Source of the DNA: JAJXZP01 sp963787185 | GTDB lineage: Bacteria > Spirochaetota > Spirochaetia > Treponematales > Rectinemataceae | Reading direction: 5' to 3' | DNA: 64,000 nt | Assembly: GCA_963787185.1 (NCBI GenBank) | Contig: CAWBCC010000009.1 | Location: 434,001 to 498,000, forward strand | Shown: positions 10,176-18,182 of the stretch, one piece after another | Numbering within the stretch: position 1 is the stretch's first letter | How the letters are laid out: the number at the start of each line of letters is the position of its first letter | Translations under genes and position numbers: made by a program | Notes under the pieces: generated by a model | What the model was told of the DNA's origin: nothing | Database searches by the model: none | Seen by the model: only the letters and a program-made list of their open reading frames with translations

Positions 10176-10542
10176 AGGCCAATCCTCCGTGGAGAACGAT
10201 GAGCGAATCCGCGAGCATGAGCGCCCCGCAGGCGAAGAGGAGGAGCAGAAGATAGACGACGATTCCGCCGATCCTCAGGATATAACGCCGGGCGAGAGCG
10301 AGCCCTGCGGAGAATCCCAGGCCGAGGAGGGTCGTCAGAAGGAGACCGAGGGCCGACCATCGCAGCAGGGCCATGAGCATGGCCTGGGTGGTGTCGAGAA
10401 ACGACTGGAAGGATCCCGCGTACCAATAGAGGAGTTCTATGCCGCAGAGCGACAGGAAGAAGATGCTGATCCGCTTGATCAAAATGAGGGAGAAGGGCTT
10501 GCCGGCAGGCCCGGCGTCTTCCGATCTGGTATTGAAACTCAT
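10168..10542 (-). CDS. Small membrane protein of unknown function
   Basis: 124 residues with about three hydrophobic helices: near 20-42, 53-84 (long, possibly two turns) and 90-115. I do not recognise a family. It precedes and overlaps aroH by 8 bases, so the two are translated from one message. Its ATG has no ribosome binding site, but TATAGT lies 8 bases upstream (10556-10551), one of several such leaderless-looking starts in this window. It diverges from the HIT gene. A role in aromatic amino acid metabolism cannot be inferred from position alone. Confidence 0.65.
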   Translation of the reverse strand: MSFNTRSEDAGPAGKPFSLILIKRISIFFLSLCGIELLYWYAGSFQSFLDTTQAMLMALLRWSALGLLLTTLLGLGFSAGLALARRYILRIGGIVVYLLLLLFACGALMLADSLIVLHGGLAYA

Positions 10543-10584
10543 TCTGGCATACTATAGCGCCACAAGGGTCATGAGGGGAACGGG

Positions 10585-11055
10585 GTGGAATATTTCTTCA
10601 ACTTCGACAAGTTGTCGTATCTCAAAGGGGAGCGCCCCGATGGCTGCATTCTATGCATGGTGACGGCGGGTTCCACTCAGGTCGAACGCCTGGTCGTCAG
10701 CGATGCGGGAGCCTTCGTGGTTTCTCTGAATCTCTATCCGTACAACCCGGGGCACCTGATTCTCTTTCCCAAGCGCCATGTGTTGGACATTCGCCAATTG
10801 TCGCGGGAGGAGCGCGTCGAGTTCGACGCGACCGTCGATCGCAGCCTCTCCGCCCTGGATCGAGTCATGCTGCCCGCGGGTTACAACATCGGATTCAACA
10901 TGGGTCTTGCCGCGGGGGCGAGCATCGATCATCTTCACCTTCACATCATCCCTCGCTATCCGCGCGAAATCGGCATAGCCGAGCTCATCGGGGGCACACG
11001 GGTGCTCGTGCAGGACCCTCGTGAAACGCTCGATCGCCTGAAAGCGGCCTACTGA
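10585..11055 (+). CDS. HIT-family nucleotide hydrolase/transferase
   Basis: 156 residues from a GTG start with GAGGGG six bases upstream. The histidine triad HLHLHIIPR near residues 118-126 marks a HIT protein. The CILC pair near residues 22-25, followed by the NPGHLILFPKRH segment, resembles the Ap4A-phosphorylase/HIT branch common in spirochaetes, actinobacteria and archaea. Such proteins cleave or phosphorolyse dinucleoside polyphosphates or nucleoside phosphoramidates; the substrate here is unknown. The stop codon directly abuts the start of the CCA-adding enzyme gene, so the two form an operon. Confidence 0.85.
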   Translation: MEYFFNFDKLSYLKGERPDGCILCMVTAGSTQVERLVVSDAGAFVVSLNLYPYNPGHLILFPKRHVLDIRQLSREERVEFDATVDRSLSALDRVMLPAGYNIGFNMGLAAGASIDHLHLHIIPRYPREIGIAELIGGTRVLVQDPRETLDRLKAAY

Positions 11056-12408
11056 ATGGCCGACATTTCGCCGCCCCGCGGCCTTTACGAAATCGCCGGG
11101 ATCGTGGCCGAGGCGGGCAAAGCCTGCTTTCTCGTCGGCGGAGCGGTGCGCGATTATCTCATAGGTCGCGAGGTCAGCGATTTCGATCTCGCGACCGACG
11201 CTCTTCCGCAGGAAATCATGAAGCTTTTTCGCCGCGTCGTGCCGACCGGCGTCAAGCACGGAACCGTGACAGTCCTTTACAAGGGGCTTTCCGTCGAAGT
11301 GACGACCTTTCGTTCGGAATCCGAATATTCCGACGGCAGACACCCCGACAGCGTCGCATTCGCTTCGACCATAGAGGAGGACCTCTCGCGCCGCGACTTT
11401 ACGATGAATGCCATGGCCTACGACCTGCGAGGCAGGAAGCTGCTCGATCCCCATGGCGGCCGCCTCGACTTGAAGCGGCGCAGCATCCGCGCGGTGGGCG
11501 ACCCCCTCGAACGCTTCCGGGAGGACGGTCTTCGACCGCTCAGGGCCGTGCGCTTCGCCGCGCAGCTCGACTTCGACATCGAGGAGGATACGCTTGCCGC
11601 CATACCGAGGGCACTGGATAGACTCAGACTGGTGTCGGCGGAGCGGGTCCGCGACGAGTTTCAGAAAAGTCTTCTCGCCGGCCGCCCCTCGCGGGCGCTC
11701 CGCCTCATGGAAACTTCGGGGCTCCTCGAGGAGCTCTTTCCGGAGCTGGCCGCCTGCAGGGGGGTCGAGCAGAAAGGAATGCACCGCTTCGATGTGCTCG
11801 ACCACCTGCTCGAAAGCATGGATGCGTCGCCGCCCGAGCTGGAGCTCCGTCTGGCCGCGCTATTGCACGATGTCGGAAAGCCCGACGCCAAAGTGGAAGT
11901 TCCCGGCGAGGAGCCGACCTTCTACCGTCACGAAGAAATTTCGGCCCGACTCGCGGGAGAAGTCCTGCGCCGGCTGCGCTTTCCCACGGCCCTCATAGAC
12001 GAGGTAGTCCACCTCGTGCGCTTCCATATGTTGGCCTACGACGATTCCTGGAGCGACGCGGCGGTGCGTCGGTTTCTGGCGCGCGTCGGCACGGATAAGG
12101 TCGACAGACTCTTCGCGCTCCGGCTGGCCGACGGCAGCGGAATGACCGGAATTCCCGCGGATCCTCGCAGCCTCGATGCATTTCGCGAACGAATCGATCG
12201 CGTCCTCTCCGAGGATCACGCGTTTGGAATCGGGGACCTGGCGATCGGCGGGGAAGAGCTCGCAGCTCTCGGAGTGCCGAGAGGGCCGATAATGGGAATG
12301 ATGCTCAGGGAGCTGCTCGAAACGGTTCTCGACGATCCCGAAGTCAACGACATCGAGCGGCTGACCGAAATAGCGGGCCGAATGAAGGCCAAATACGGGC
12401 TGCCTTAG
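11056..12408 (+). CDS. cca: CCA-adding tRNA nucleotidyltransferase with HD domain
   Basis: 450 residues. The N-terminal class II nucleotidyltransferase head shows LVGGAVRDYLIGREVSDFD, with metal-binding Asp42 and Asp44, and RRDFTMNAMAY. The neck and body domains follow, then an HD phosphohydrolase domain (LLHDVGKP near 271-278). It builds or repairs the 3' CCA end; this is needed because the tRNA-Gly gene here does not encode CCA. The poly(A) polymerase branch of the same family cannot be ruled out by eye. The start ATG immediately follows the HIT gene stop, and the gene converges on rnc across a shared hairpin. Confidence 0.88.
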   Translation: MADISPPRGLYEIAGIVAEAGKACFLVGGAVRDYLIGREVSDFDLATDALPQEIMKLFRRVVPTGVKHGTVTVLYKGLSVEVTTFRSESEYSDGRHPDSVAFASTIEEDLSRRDFTMNAMAYDLRGRKLLDPHGGRLDLKRRSIRAVGDPLERFREDGLRPLRAVRFAAQLDFDIEEDTLAAIPRALDRLRLVSAERVRDEFQKSLLAGRPSRALRLMETSGLLEELFPELAACRGVEQKGMHRFDVLDHLLESMDASPPELELRLAALLHDVGKPDAKVEVPGEEPTFYRHEEISARLAGEVLRRLRFPTALIDEVVHLVRFHMLAYDDSWSDAAVRRFLARVGTDKVDRLFALRLADGSGMTGIPADPRSLDAFRERIDRVLSEDHAFGIGDLAIGGEELAALGVPRGPIMGMMLRELLETVLDDPEVNDIERLTEIAGRMKAKYGLP

Positions 12409-12413
12409 CAGGG

Positions 12414-12437
12414 GCCGACAAAGCCGAAGCTGTCGGC
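12414..12437 (-). terminator. Hairpin between convergent cca and rnc
   Basis: GCCGACA and TGTCGGC pair around a loop. On the rnc strand the loop folds further into AGC-TTCG-GCT, a stable UUCG tetraloop. It lies 6 bases after the rnc stop. There is no T-run, so it may act as a 3' stabiliser or a factor-assisted terminator. Confidence 0.5.
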
Positions 12438-12443
12438 AGCCTG

Positions 12444-13214
12444 TTAGCCGCCTTCAACCTGGGTGAGGCGGGCCGCCTCGAGCCCCCCCGCTTCGATTAT
12501 GGCGTCGTAGGCGGCCTTTGCGGCATTCTGCTCCGCTTCCTTTTTGTTCTTCCCCGATACCGGGCCGTAAGCGTCCGAACCGACCATGCAACTGATCCAG
12601 AAGGTACGGTCATGATCGGGCCCCGTGCGCCTGACCAGAGAATAGACGGGATAGGATCGGCGGTATTTCTGTACGTATTCCTGCAAAATCGTCTTGTAGT
12701 CTTTGCGATGGCGGTTTTGGAGAACCTTGCGGACCTCCGGTTCCACCAGGGAGAGCACGAAGCGTGTGGCCGTTTCGAATCCGGCATCCAGATAGCAGGC
12801 GCCCATGACGGCCTCCATGGCGTCGGCCAGGATAGCCTTCTTGGCACGGCCTCCCGACTGCTCTTCGCCTTTTCCTAGAAGAATGCAGCGATCGATCCCC
12901 AGGGCTTTTGCCTGTTGCGACAGCACTTCTTCGGAGACGACATAGCTCTTCACCCTCGCAAGCTCGCCCTCGGACTTGTCCGGGAGCAGGCTATATAGGC
13001 AGGAAGCCGTCACGACACCGAGCACGGCGTCGCCGAGAAATTCGAGTCTTTCGTTGTTCAGTGCGTGGAGAGGGTCCTCGTTGCCGCAGGACCTATGGGT
13101 AAGAGCGAGGTTCAGGAGCTCGAGGCTCCTGAACCTCAGGTCGGCGACCTTCTGAAAGGCCGCCAATTCGCCCTTGCGCTCGCGCGATAGGGAATCCTTG
13201 CTTGAAAAGAACAA
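12444..13214 (-). CDS. rnc: Ribonuclease III
   Basis: 256 residues from a TTG start at 13214. It cleaves double-stranded RNA in rRNA and mRNA processing. The catalytic signature NNERLEFLGDAVLG sits near residues 53-66, with a second acidic cluster in ILADAMEAVMGA. A double-stranded RNA binding domain occupies the last ~75 residues (KTILQEYVQKY...GKNKKEAEQNAAKAA). It is the last gene of the rpmF-acpP-rnc unit, 27 bases after acpP. The N-terminus is about 25 residues longer than E. coli RNase III. Confidence 0.95.
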   Translation of the reverse strand: MFFSSKDSLSRERKGELAAFQKVADLRFRSLELLNLALTHRSCGNEDPLHALNNERLEFLGDAVLGVVTASCLYSLLPDKSEGELARVKSYVVSEEVLSQQAKALGIDRCILLGKGEEQSGGRAKKAILADAMEAVMGACYLDAGFETATRFVLSLVEPEVRKVLQNRHRKDYKTILQEYVQKYRRSYPVYSLVRRTGPDHDRTFWISCMVGSDAYGPVSGKNKKEAEQNAAKAAYDAIIEAGGLEAARLTQVEGG

Positions 13215-13241
13215 AGCTTCCCGCCTCGAAGCCCGGACCGA

Positions 13242-13478
13242 TCACTTCACCTGGGACTTGATGTACTCGTAGGCATCCTTGACAGTCTCGAATTCATTCG
13301 CCTTTTCGTCGGGGATAGTGATGCCCATCTCTTCCTCGATGCCGTAGACAAGCTCGTAGGTATCGAGACTGTCTGCGCCGAGGTCCTGGCGAAAGCTCGC
13401 CTCGAGGGTGATCTTGTCTTCTTCGACTTCCAGCTTCTCTGCGATAATTTTCTTGACCTTGAGGAACAGCTCGTCCAT
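13242..13478 (-). CDS. acpP: Acyl carrier protein
   Basis: 78 acidic residues with the phosphopantetheine attachment site DSL (Ser37) inside GADSLDTYEL. It carries growing acyl chains in fatty acid synthesis. A GAGGAG ribosome binding site lies six bases before the ATG. It is 12 bases downstream of rpmF and precedes rnc, an arrangement seen in many bacteria where rpmF, fatty acid genes, acpP and rnc cluster; here the fab genes are absent from the cluster. Confidence 0.97.
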   Translation of the reverse strand: MDELFLKVKKIIAEKLEVEEDKITLEASFRQDLGADSLDTYELVYGIEEEMGITIPDEKANEFETVKDAYEYIKSQVK

Positions 13479-13490
13479 GTCGTTCTCCTC

Positions 13491-13679
13491 TTATGCCTTT
13501 GATTCGGGCGAAATGATCTGGCGCCCGCGGTAGAAGCCGCACTTCGGACAAACCCGGTGCAAAAGCACGTGATTGCCGCAGTTCCCACAGGTTACGATGG
13601 CCGGAGCGGTCAATTTCATGTTGATCGACCTTCGCCGGCGGGTTCTGGCTTTCGAAGTCTTGAACTTTGGTACAGCCAT
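13491..13679 (-). CDS. rpmF: 50S ribosomal protein L32
   Basis: 62 residues with the N-terminal MAVPKFKTSKARTRRRRS block and an intact zinc ribbon, CxxC (CGNC) and CxxC (CPKC). L32 is a small late-assembling protein of the large ribosomal subunit. The start follows GAGG by eight bases. A strong promoter (13730-13758) lies between coaD and this gene, so the rpmF-acpP-rnc unit can be transcribed separately from coaD. Confidence 0.97.
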   Translation of the reverse strand: MAVPKFKTSKARTRRRRSINMKLTAPAIVTCGNCGNHVLLHRVCPKCGFYRGRQIISPESKA

Positions 13680-13729
13680 TACTAAAACCTCATTCCCACA
13701 AGAGTTTCCGGAAAGTATGCCGAAGTGGA

Positions 13730-13758
13730 ACCCTACACAAAGGTCGAAAAATTGTCAA
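13730..13758 (-). promoter_or_regulatory. Promoter for rpmF-acpP-rnc
   Basis: A perfect TTGACA (13758-13753), a 17-base spacer and TAGGGT (13735-13730) on the minus strand, about 50 bases before the rpmF start. Confidence 0.6.
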
Positions 13759-13787
13759 GTCCGAGACTCGCCTCCCGTCGAGGTGCA

Positions 13788-14297
13788 TCAATGAGCCGGA
13801 CCCTGTCGCGATTCGACCCCGGCTCTGGCTTTTGCGGCGATCGCCTTCGCGACAGTCGGCGGCACCATGGCCGACAGATTGCCCCCGAAGGAAGCCAGCT
13901 CCTTGATCGAACTCGATCTGAGCACGAAGTATCGAGGATCGGTCGCGATGAACATCGTCTCGATTCCGGGATCCAGGCCTTTGTTCAATATGGACAGATC
14001 GAACTCGTAGGAAAAATCGGTAAGGTTTCTCACGCCTCGAATGAGGACCCTGCAGCCGTTGTCGCGGGCGAACTCCACGATCAGGCGATCGCAGAGCTGA
14101 ACCGACACGTTGGGATAAGGTCGGACGAGTTCCACGAGGAGATCGCGGCGCTCCTCGGGAGTGAAAAAGCCGTTTTTTTGGCGATTGACCGCCACGACGA
14201 CGAGAATCTCTTCGAAGATGCCCTGCACCCGTTCGATGACATTGAGGTGCCCGTAGCTCGGCGGATCGAAAGATCCCGGAAAAACAGCCTTGACCAT
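13788..14297 (-). CDS. coaD: Pantetheine-phosphate adenylyltransferase
   Basis: 169 residues. It adds AMP to 4'-phosphopantetheine to give dephospho-CoA, the penultimate step of coenzyme A synthesis, in the cytoplasm. The nucleotidyl transferase motif GSFDPPSYGHLNVI and the second motif around LRSSSIKELASFGG are intact, and the length is usual (about 160). The ATG lacks a ribosome binding site and follows a promoter -10 box by only six bases, so the mRNA is probably leaderless. Proximity to acpP, whose prosthetic group derives from CoA, is functionally sensible. Confidence 0.95.
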   Translation of the reverse strand: MVKAVFPGSFDPPSYGHLNVIERVQGIFEEILVVVAVNRQKNGFFTPEERRDLLVELVRPYPNVSVQLCDRLIVEFARDNGCRVLIRGVRNLTDFSYEFDLSILNKGLDPGIETMFIATDPRYFVLRSSSIKELASFGGNLSAMVPPTVAKAIAAKARAGVESRQGPAH

Positions 14298-14303
14298 CCG
14301 ATG

Positions 14304-14332
14304 ACTCTAGTCCCCGGATCGTACGGGGTCAA
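14304..14332 (-). promoter_or_regulatory. Promoter placing the start site at the coaD ATG
   Basis: TTGACC (14332-14327), a 17-base spacer and TAGAGT (14309-14304). Only six bases separate the -10 box from the ATG at 14297, so +1 would fall on the start codon. Confidence 0.55.
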
Positions 14333-14400
14333 GGCGCAAAGCAGACGTGGGGGCGACTCGTCTCGCCCTCGCTATCCAAAGTGCCGATATCTTATATGAT

Positions 14401-14997
14401 ATGCGAAGACTTCTGACGGCCGCCGTCCTCGTTCTCGCGACGCTTTCCGCGGCGGCCTACCCCGTCTACTACAAGGAACAATACTACAAGCTCTTCCATA
14501 CGCATTACATTCAGTCTCCCGACGATTCCATTGAAAACATCTACTGGCTGGAGCTTGCGAAGAAAGCCGACTTTTGCAATCCGCTCTACGCCCTGGCGAC
14601 AATCGCGGATACCGAGCAGTGGAAGAGATACCGCTACCTCCTCGACATGCATATCGATCTCATGCTCATCCAGCAACATCTGATATTGGGTTCCAAATTC
14701 GACAAACGAGTCGCCTATTTCTACAATGCACCTTGGAAACAAGAGAATCTCGACAGCCTCAAGATAGCCGAATCGGCCTACCGCACGGCCCTGCTGTACT
14801 GGGGCGAGGCGAAATCTCTCGCCGCCATGGCGATGAAGACGCCCTTTCTTCCGATAGACGGTGCGGAATATTGGATAGACGAAGCCTCGCGCGTCGAGTC
14901 GGGAGATTTGAATTACGCCGATATCATCGCCGCCCAACTCTCCCGCCTCGAAAAGGTGCGCGCGGCATTCGAGAAGATGGACGGAAACACCTACTGA
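14401..14997 (+). CDS. Secreted protein of unknown function
   Basis: 198 residues from the ATG at 14401; a GTG at 14347 opens the same frame but would place 18 residues before the signal peptide. The N-terminus (RRLLTAAVLVLATLSAAAYP) looks like a cleavable signal peptide without a lipobox cysteine. The mature part is tyrosine-rich and mostly helical (YYKEQYYKLFHTHY; HIDLMLIQQHLILG). I recall similar proteins in treponemes but know no function. The last 7 bases overlap the convergent SPFH gene. TATCTT lies seven bases before the start codon and there is no ribosome binding site. Confidence 0.65.
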   Translation: MRRLLTAAVLVLATLSAAAYPVYYKEQYYKLFHTHYIQSPDDSIENIYWLELAKKADFCNPLYALATIADTEQWKRYRYLLDMHIDLMLIQQHLILGSKFDKRVAYFYNAPWKQENLDSLKIAESAYRTALLYWGEAKSLAAMAMKTPFLPIDGAEYWIDEASRVESGDLNYADIIAAQLSRLEKVRAAFEKMDGNTY

Positions 14998-15866
14998 CGA
15001 TGCTCCTTCAGAGGAAGGACACCGGCCATTTCGCCTATGACATTGACCAGCTCGCCCGAGGCGGGCAGGACGATCTTGGAATTGTTCTTGAGGGACTCTT
15101 CGACCGTCTGGAGGCGCTTGAGAAGCTGGGCGTTGCCGACGAAGTACTGGTTGGCCGCTTCGTTGACGAGCTTTATGGCCTGGGATTCGCCCTCGGCCTT
15201 GAGTATCTCCGCCTGGCGAATGCCCTCGGCTTTCTTGATCTCGGCGCGCTTCTGGCCGTCGGCCATGGTTTCGGTGGCGGTGGCGAAGTCGATCGCGGCG
15301 ATTTTTTCGTTTTCGGCCTTGACGACCTTGTTCATGGTCTCCTGAACGTCCTTCGGGGGATCGATCTCCTTGAGCTCCGTGCGGACGACCGCGATACCCC
15401 AGGTGCTGGTCTCCTGCAACAGGGTCTTGAGAAGATCGGAATTGATGCGCGAGCGTTCGCTGTTGGCGCTCTTGAGAGTCATGGTGCCGATGATATTTCG
15501 CAGAGTGGTTCGCGCGAGGTTGACTATCTGATACTGGTAGTTGTTGACGTTGTACTGCGAGGCCTTCACGGAGTCCTCGTCGGCCTTGACGCGAAAGTAC
15601 ACCTGGGCATCGACGCGGGCGTTGAGATTGTCGTTCGTGATGATCTCCTGAGGTTCGGCATTGACCATCTGCTCCGTGGTATTGATCTGATACATTTTGG
15701 TGATGATGGGGAACACCCAGTGGAAGCCGGGCTCCGCGAAGCGGAAGTAGCGGCCCAGCAGTTCGATGAGGCCGCGATGCGTCGGACGGACGATTCGAAT
15801 GCCTGAAAAGAAAAAGATGACTACGATGAACCCGACGATGTATCCGAGTATTTCGAACATGGACAT
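14991..15866 (-). CDS. SPFH/Band 7 (stomatin-like) membrane protein
   Basis: 291 residues starting with an ATG six bases after GGAGG. One N-terminal membrane helix (about 5-24) is followed by the SPFH domain (IVRPTHRGLIELLGRY...) and a long charged coiled coil (AENEKIAAIDFATATETMADG...KAEGIRQAEILKAEGESQA). Stomatin/paraslipin proteins oligomerise at membrane microdomains and often work with a partner NfeD protease; no nfeD gene is adjacent. The 3' end overlaps the convergent secreted-protein gene by 7 bases. Confidence 0.9.
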   Translation of the reverse strand: MSMFEILGYIVGFIVVIFFFSGIRIVRPTHRGLIELLGRYFRFAEPGFHWVFPIITKMYQINTTEQMVNAEPQEIITNDNLNARVDAQVYFRVKADEDSVKASQYNVNNYQYQIVNLARTTLRNIIGTMTLKSANSERSRINSDLLKTLLQETSTWGIAVVRTELKEIDPPKDVQETMNKVVKAENEKIAAIDFATATETMADGQKRAEIKKAEGIRQAEILKAEGESQAIKLVNEAANQYFVGNAQLLKRLQTVEESLKNNSKIVLPASGELVNVIGEMAGVLPLKEHRQ

Positions 15867-15929
15867 TCTATGCCTCCATTCTCATACGCCAAGTATAGCG
15901 CCGATATCGGATCCTTGGCTCAAATTCGA

Positions 15930-16781
15930 CTAGAAGAGTGCCACCGCGGCATAGCCGACGAAGGATTCGTCGCTGCGCTGTTCGAGGCTCGTACCGTAGC
16001 CGAGGAGCTCGGCACGCGTGGCTCCGGAGGCCAGGGCGAAGGAAAGAGCGGCAGCAGCGGCCCCCGACGAGCAGGCGGAGCCCTCGCGCTCGCCGCGGCG
16101 CAGGGCTTCGGCTGGGTCCAATGCGAGAAGGGCATCGACGAAGCGTTTGTCGTTGACGCCGCGGACCCACTCTTCGGCCACGGAGCCCCGTCCTTTGGGC
16201 GAGAAACCGTAGGCGGGACCGTAGTGAGTGAGGTCGGTGGAGCCGAGGCATGCGACTCTCCGTCCGAGCGAGGCCGCGGCCGCGGCAAGGGCTTCCCCGA
16301 GACCGAGTGCGGCCTCGCCGTTGGGCGCGCGCAGCCATAGGAGCCTCGCCTCCGGAAAGCGGAGCTTTATGAGAGGAAGCTGCACTTCCACGGTGTTGTC
16401 GGCGGCGGCGTCAGCGCGGAGGGGGCCGCCCTGTCGTCCCTCGAACGAAATGGAGAGGGCATCTCGAAGCTCCGTATCGGATAGGAGAGGACCGAGCGGG
16501 GTATCGAAGCCCTCCTCGGCGGCGATCAGAGGAGAGGCGAAAGGGGGCAAATGACCGCCTATCACGGCGACGGTCTCGGCCTCGGCGAGGGCGAAAATCG
16601 CCCGCGCTGCGAAGCGGCCCGAAAACAACCAGCCGGCGTGGGGCGCAACGGCCGCTTTGGCTCCGGAACTCGCCGTCTCGGAGGGATAGAGGCTCAAATT
16701 CCAGGAAGCGACAGCCTCTTCGATATCCGCCCTATCGTGCGGATACCAGCCCGGTGGAAGTGCCCTGCGGCGCAGAACCAT
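15930..16781 (-). CDS. Memo-family protein (AmmeMemoRadiSam system protein B)
   Basis: 283 residues; the ATG at 16781 is chosen for its AGGAGG site five bases upstream, although the frame continues 47 codons further. The Memo fold is related to class III extradiol dioxygenases. Visible family segments are APHAGWLFSG near the N-terminus, a GGHLPPF turn in place of the usual GP-H, and CLGSTDLTHYGPAYGF, which carries a conserved histidine. The AMMECR1 and radical SAM partners usually linked to it are not in the window. Biochemical function of bacterial members is unsettled. Confidence 0.82.
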   Translation of the reverse strand: MVLRRRALPPGWYPHDRADIEEAVASWNLSLYPSETASSGAKAAVAPHAGWLFSGRFAARAIFALAEAETVAVIGGHLPPFASPLIAAEEGFDTPLGPLLSDTELRDALSISFEGRQGGPLRADAAADNTVEVQLPLIKLRFPEARLLWLRAPNGEAALGLGEALAAAAASLGRRVACLGSTDLTHYGPAYGFSPKGRGSVAEEWVRGVNDKRFVDALLALDPAEALRRGEREGSACSSGAAAAALSFALASGATRAELLGYGTSLEQRSDESFVGYAAVALF

Positions 16782-16881
16782 GCCACCCTCCTGTTTCTTC
16801 GTCCGGAACTTTCCGATGCTTCGAAAATTCGCGAACGGCCTGGCGGATCTGCCGATATAAGTATAATATGTCGGAGTCGCC

Positions 16882-18165
16882 ATGAATAGACGATTTCTAG
16901 CCGTGCTGGCGGCAACCAGCATCGCGGTCGCCCTGCTCGCGGCCGTCTCCGTCGCGTTCCGCGCGTTCGAAGCGGAGGCGGCGGGCAGAAAGGCCGCGAG
17001 CGCCGATTTCGAAACCCTGCGCTACTCCCTCTCTCGAGCGCGCAACGCCTCCGACCTGAGCGATCCGGCCCTGCGCAAGCGTCTGTCGGCTCAATACCGC
17101 CTCAGTCCGAACCTGCTCCTCATCGTCGTCTACGAACGCGGTGCGGGAGTGCGTTGGCGAATCCCCGCCTACTCTCCCTATCTTCCGGCCGCCGAGAATG
17201 TGCTTCCCAGGCCGCAGCCGAAATACCCGCCTCTTTCCTCGCTTCTGCTTTCCTCCCCTCTGCCCGGCGATCCCACGGGCCTTCTCGACCTGGACGCTCT
17301 TTACAGAACCCTGGACCAGCGGACGGTATTCCTGGCCTTCAGAGATGCGCTTCTCGCGATCGCCGTCTATATCGCCCTGGTAGCCGTCGCCATCGCTTTC
17401 GCTGCGGCTCTATCTTCGACGCGCGTCAAGGAAAGCGAAGAGCTGGATCCCGATCTGTCGCGCCGCATGGCCGCCGCCGCGGCCGACGAAGCGAAGCAAG
17501 AGAAGGTGATGGGCCTGTACGATTCGCCGGATCCGGAATCGTCCGATGCATCCGGCGGCGCTTCGAACGCCTTCGCGACGCTCGAAGAGGAATTCAGCAT
17601 TCCCGACTTGGCTTCGTCCGAAGGCGAAGGAGCTCGCAGGCGGCCGAGCGGGCTGTACTCGCCCAGATCGTCTCTCGGCTGGGAGAGCTACCTCGAAGCC
17701 CGGCTCGATGCCGAACTCCAGCGCTCCGCTTCCTTCGAACAGGATCTCAGCCTCCTTCTGGTCAGCTACGAGAATCTCCACGGAGAATCCTCGCCCGAGT
17801 ACAAGGCCCTCGCCGATTCCATCGCGGAGTTCTTCAGTTTCCGCGATTTGGCTTTCGAACGGAGCGACGACGGCTTCGCCGTCATCTTGCCCAACATCGA
17901 TGTCGATCATGCGCTGCGAATGTCCGAGGAATTCGTCAAGAAGCTGGACTCGCGGATGGAAGCATTCCGCAACGGGCAGAAGCCTCTACCCGTGTTCCTG
18001 GGGCTCGCGTCGCGAACCGGCCGCCTCGTGGACTCCGCACGAATGATGCAGGAAGCCCTCGCCTCTCTCGAAAAGGCGCGCAGTGAGGGCGGCGCCCGTA
18101 TCGTCGCATTCCGCCCCGATCCGGAAAAATATCGCCTGTACCTGGCCTCGAAGGGCTGTGCCTAG
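16882..18165 (+). CDS. Membrane protein with degenerate GGDEF domain
   Basis: 427 residues. An N-terminal membrane helix (5-28), an extracytoplasmic domain of about 125 residues and a second helix (about 154-176) lead to a cytoplasmic acidic linker and a C-terminal ~150-residue domain. That domain follows the GGDEF pattern (FRDLAFERSDDGFAVILPN, then RMSEEFVKKL and SARMMQEALASLEKAR), but the catalytic loop reads SDDGF (328-332), so cyclase activity is unlikely. It may sense an external signal and bind a partner or nucleotide. TATAAT at 16862-16867 and a GGAG site precede the ATG. The stop codon lies within a strong hairpin. Confidence 0.72.
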   Translation: MNRRFLAVLAATSIAVALLAAVSVAFRAFEAEAAGRKAASADFETLRYSLSRARNASDLSDPALRKRLSAQYRLSPNLLLIVVYERGAGVRWRIPAYSPYLPAAENVLPRPQPKYPPLSSLLLSSPLPGDPTGLLDLDALYRTLDQRTVFLAFRDALLAIAVYIALVAVAIAFAAALSSTRVKESEELDPDLSRRMAAAAADEAKQEKVMGLYDSPDPESSDASGGASNAFATLEEEFSIPDLASSEGEGARRRPSGLYSPRSSLGWESYLEARLDAELQRSASFEQDLSLLLVSYENLHGESSPEYKALADSIAEFFSFRDLAFERSDDGFAVILPNIDVDHALRMSEEFVKKLDSRMEAFRNGQKPLPVFLGLASRTGRLVDSARMMQEALASLEKARSEGGARIVAFRPDPEKYRLYLASKGCA

Positions 18166-18178
18166 GCGCAGCCCTTCG
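18149..18178. terminator. Hairpin between convergent genes
   Basis: CGAAGGGCTG and CAGCCCTTCG form a 10-bp stem that spans the TAG of the GGDEF-like gene (18163-18165) and ends 5 bases before the stop of the convergent gene. It has no clear T-run on either strand. Confidence 0.45.
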
Positions 18179-18182
18179 CAGC

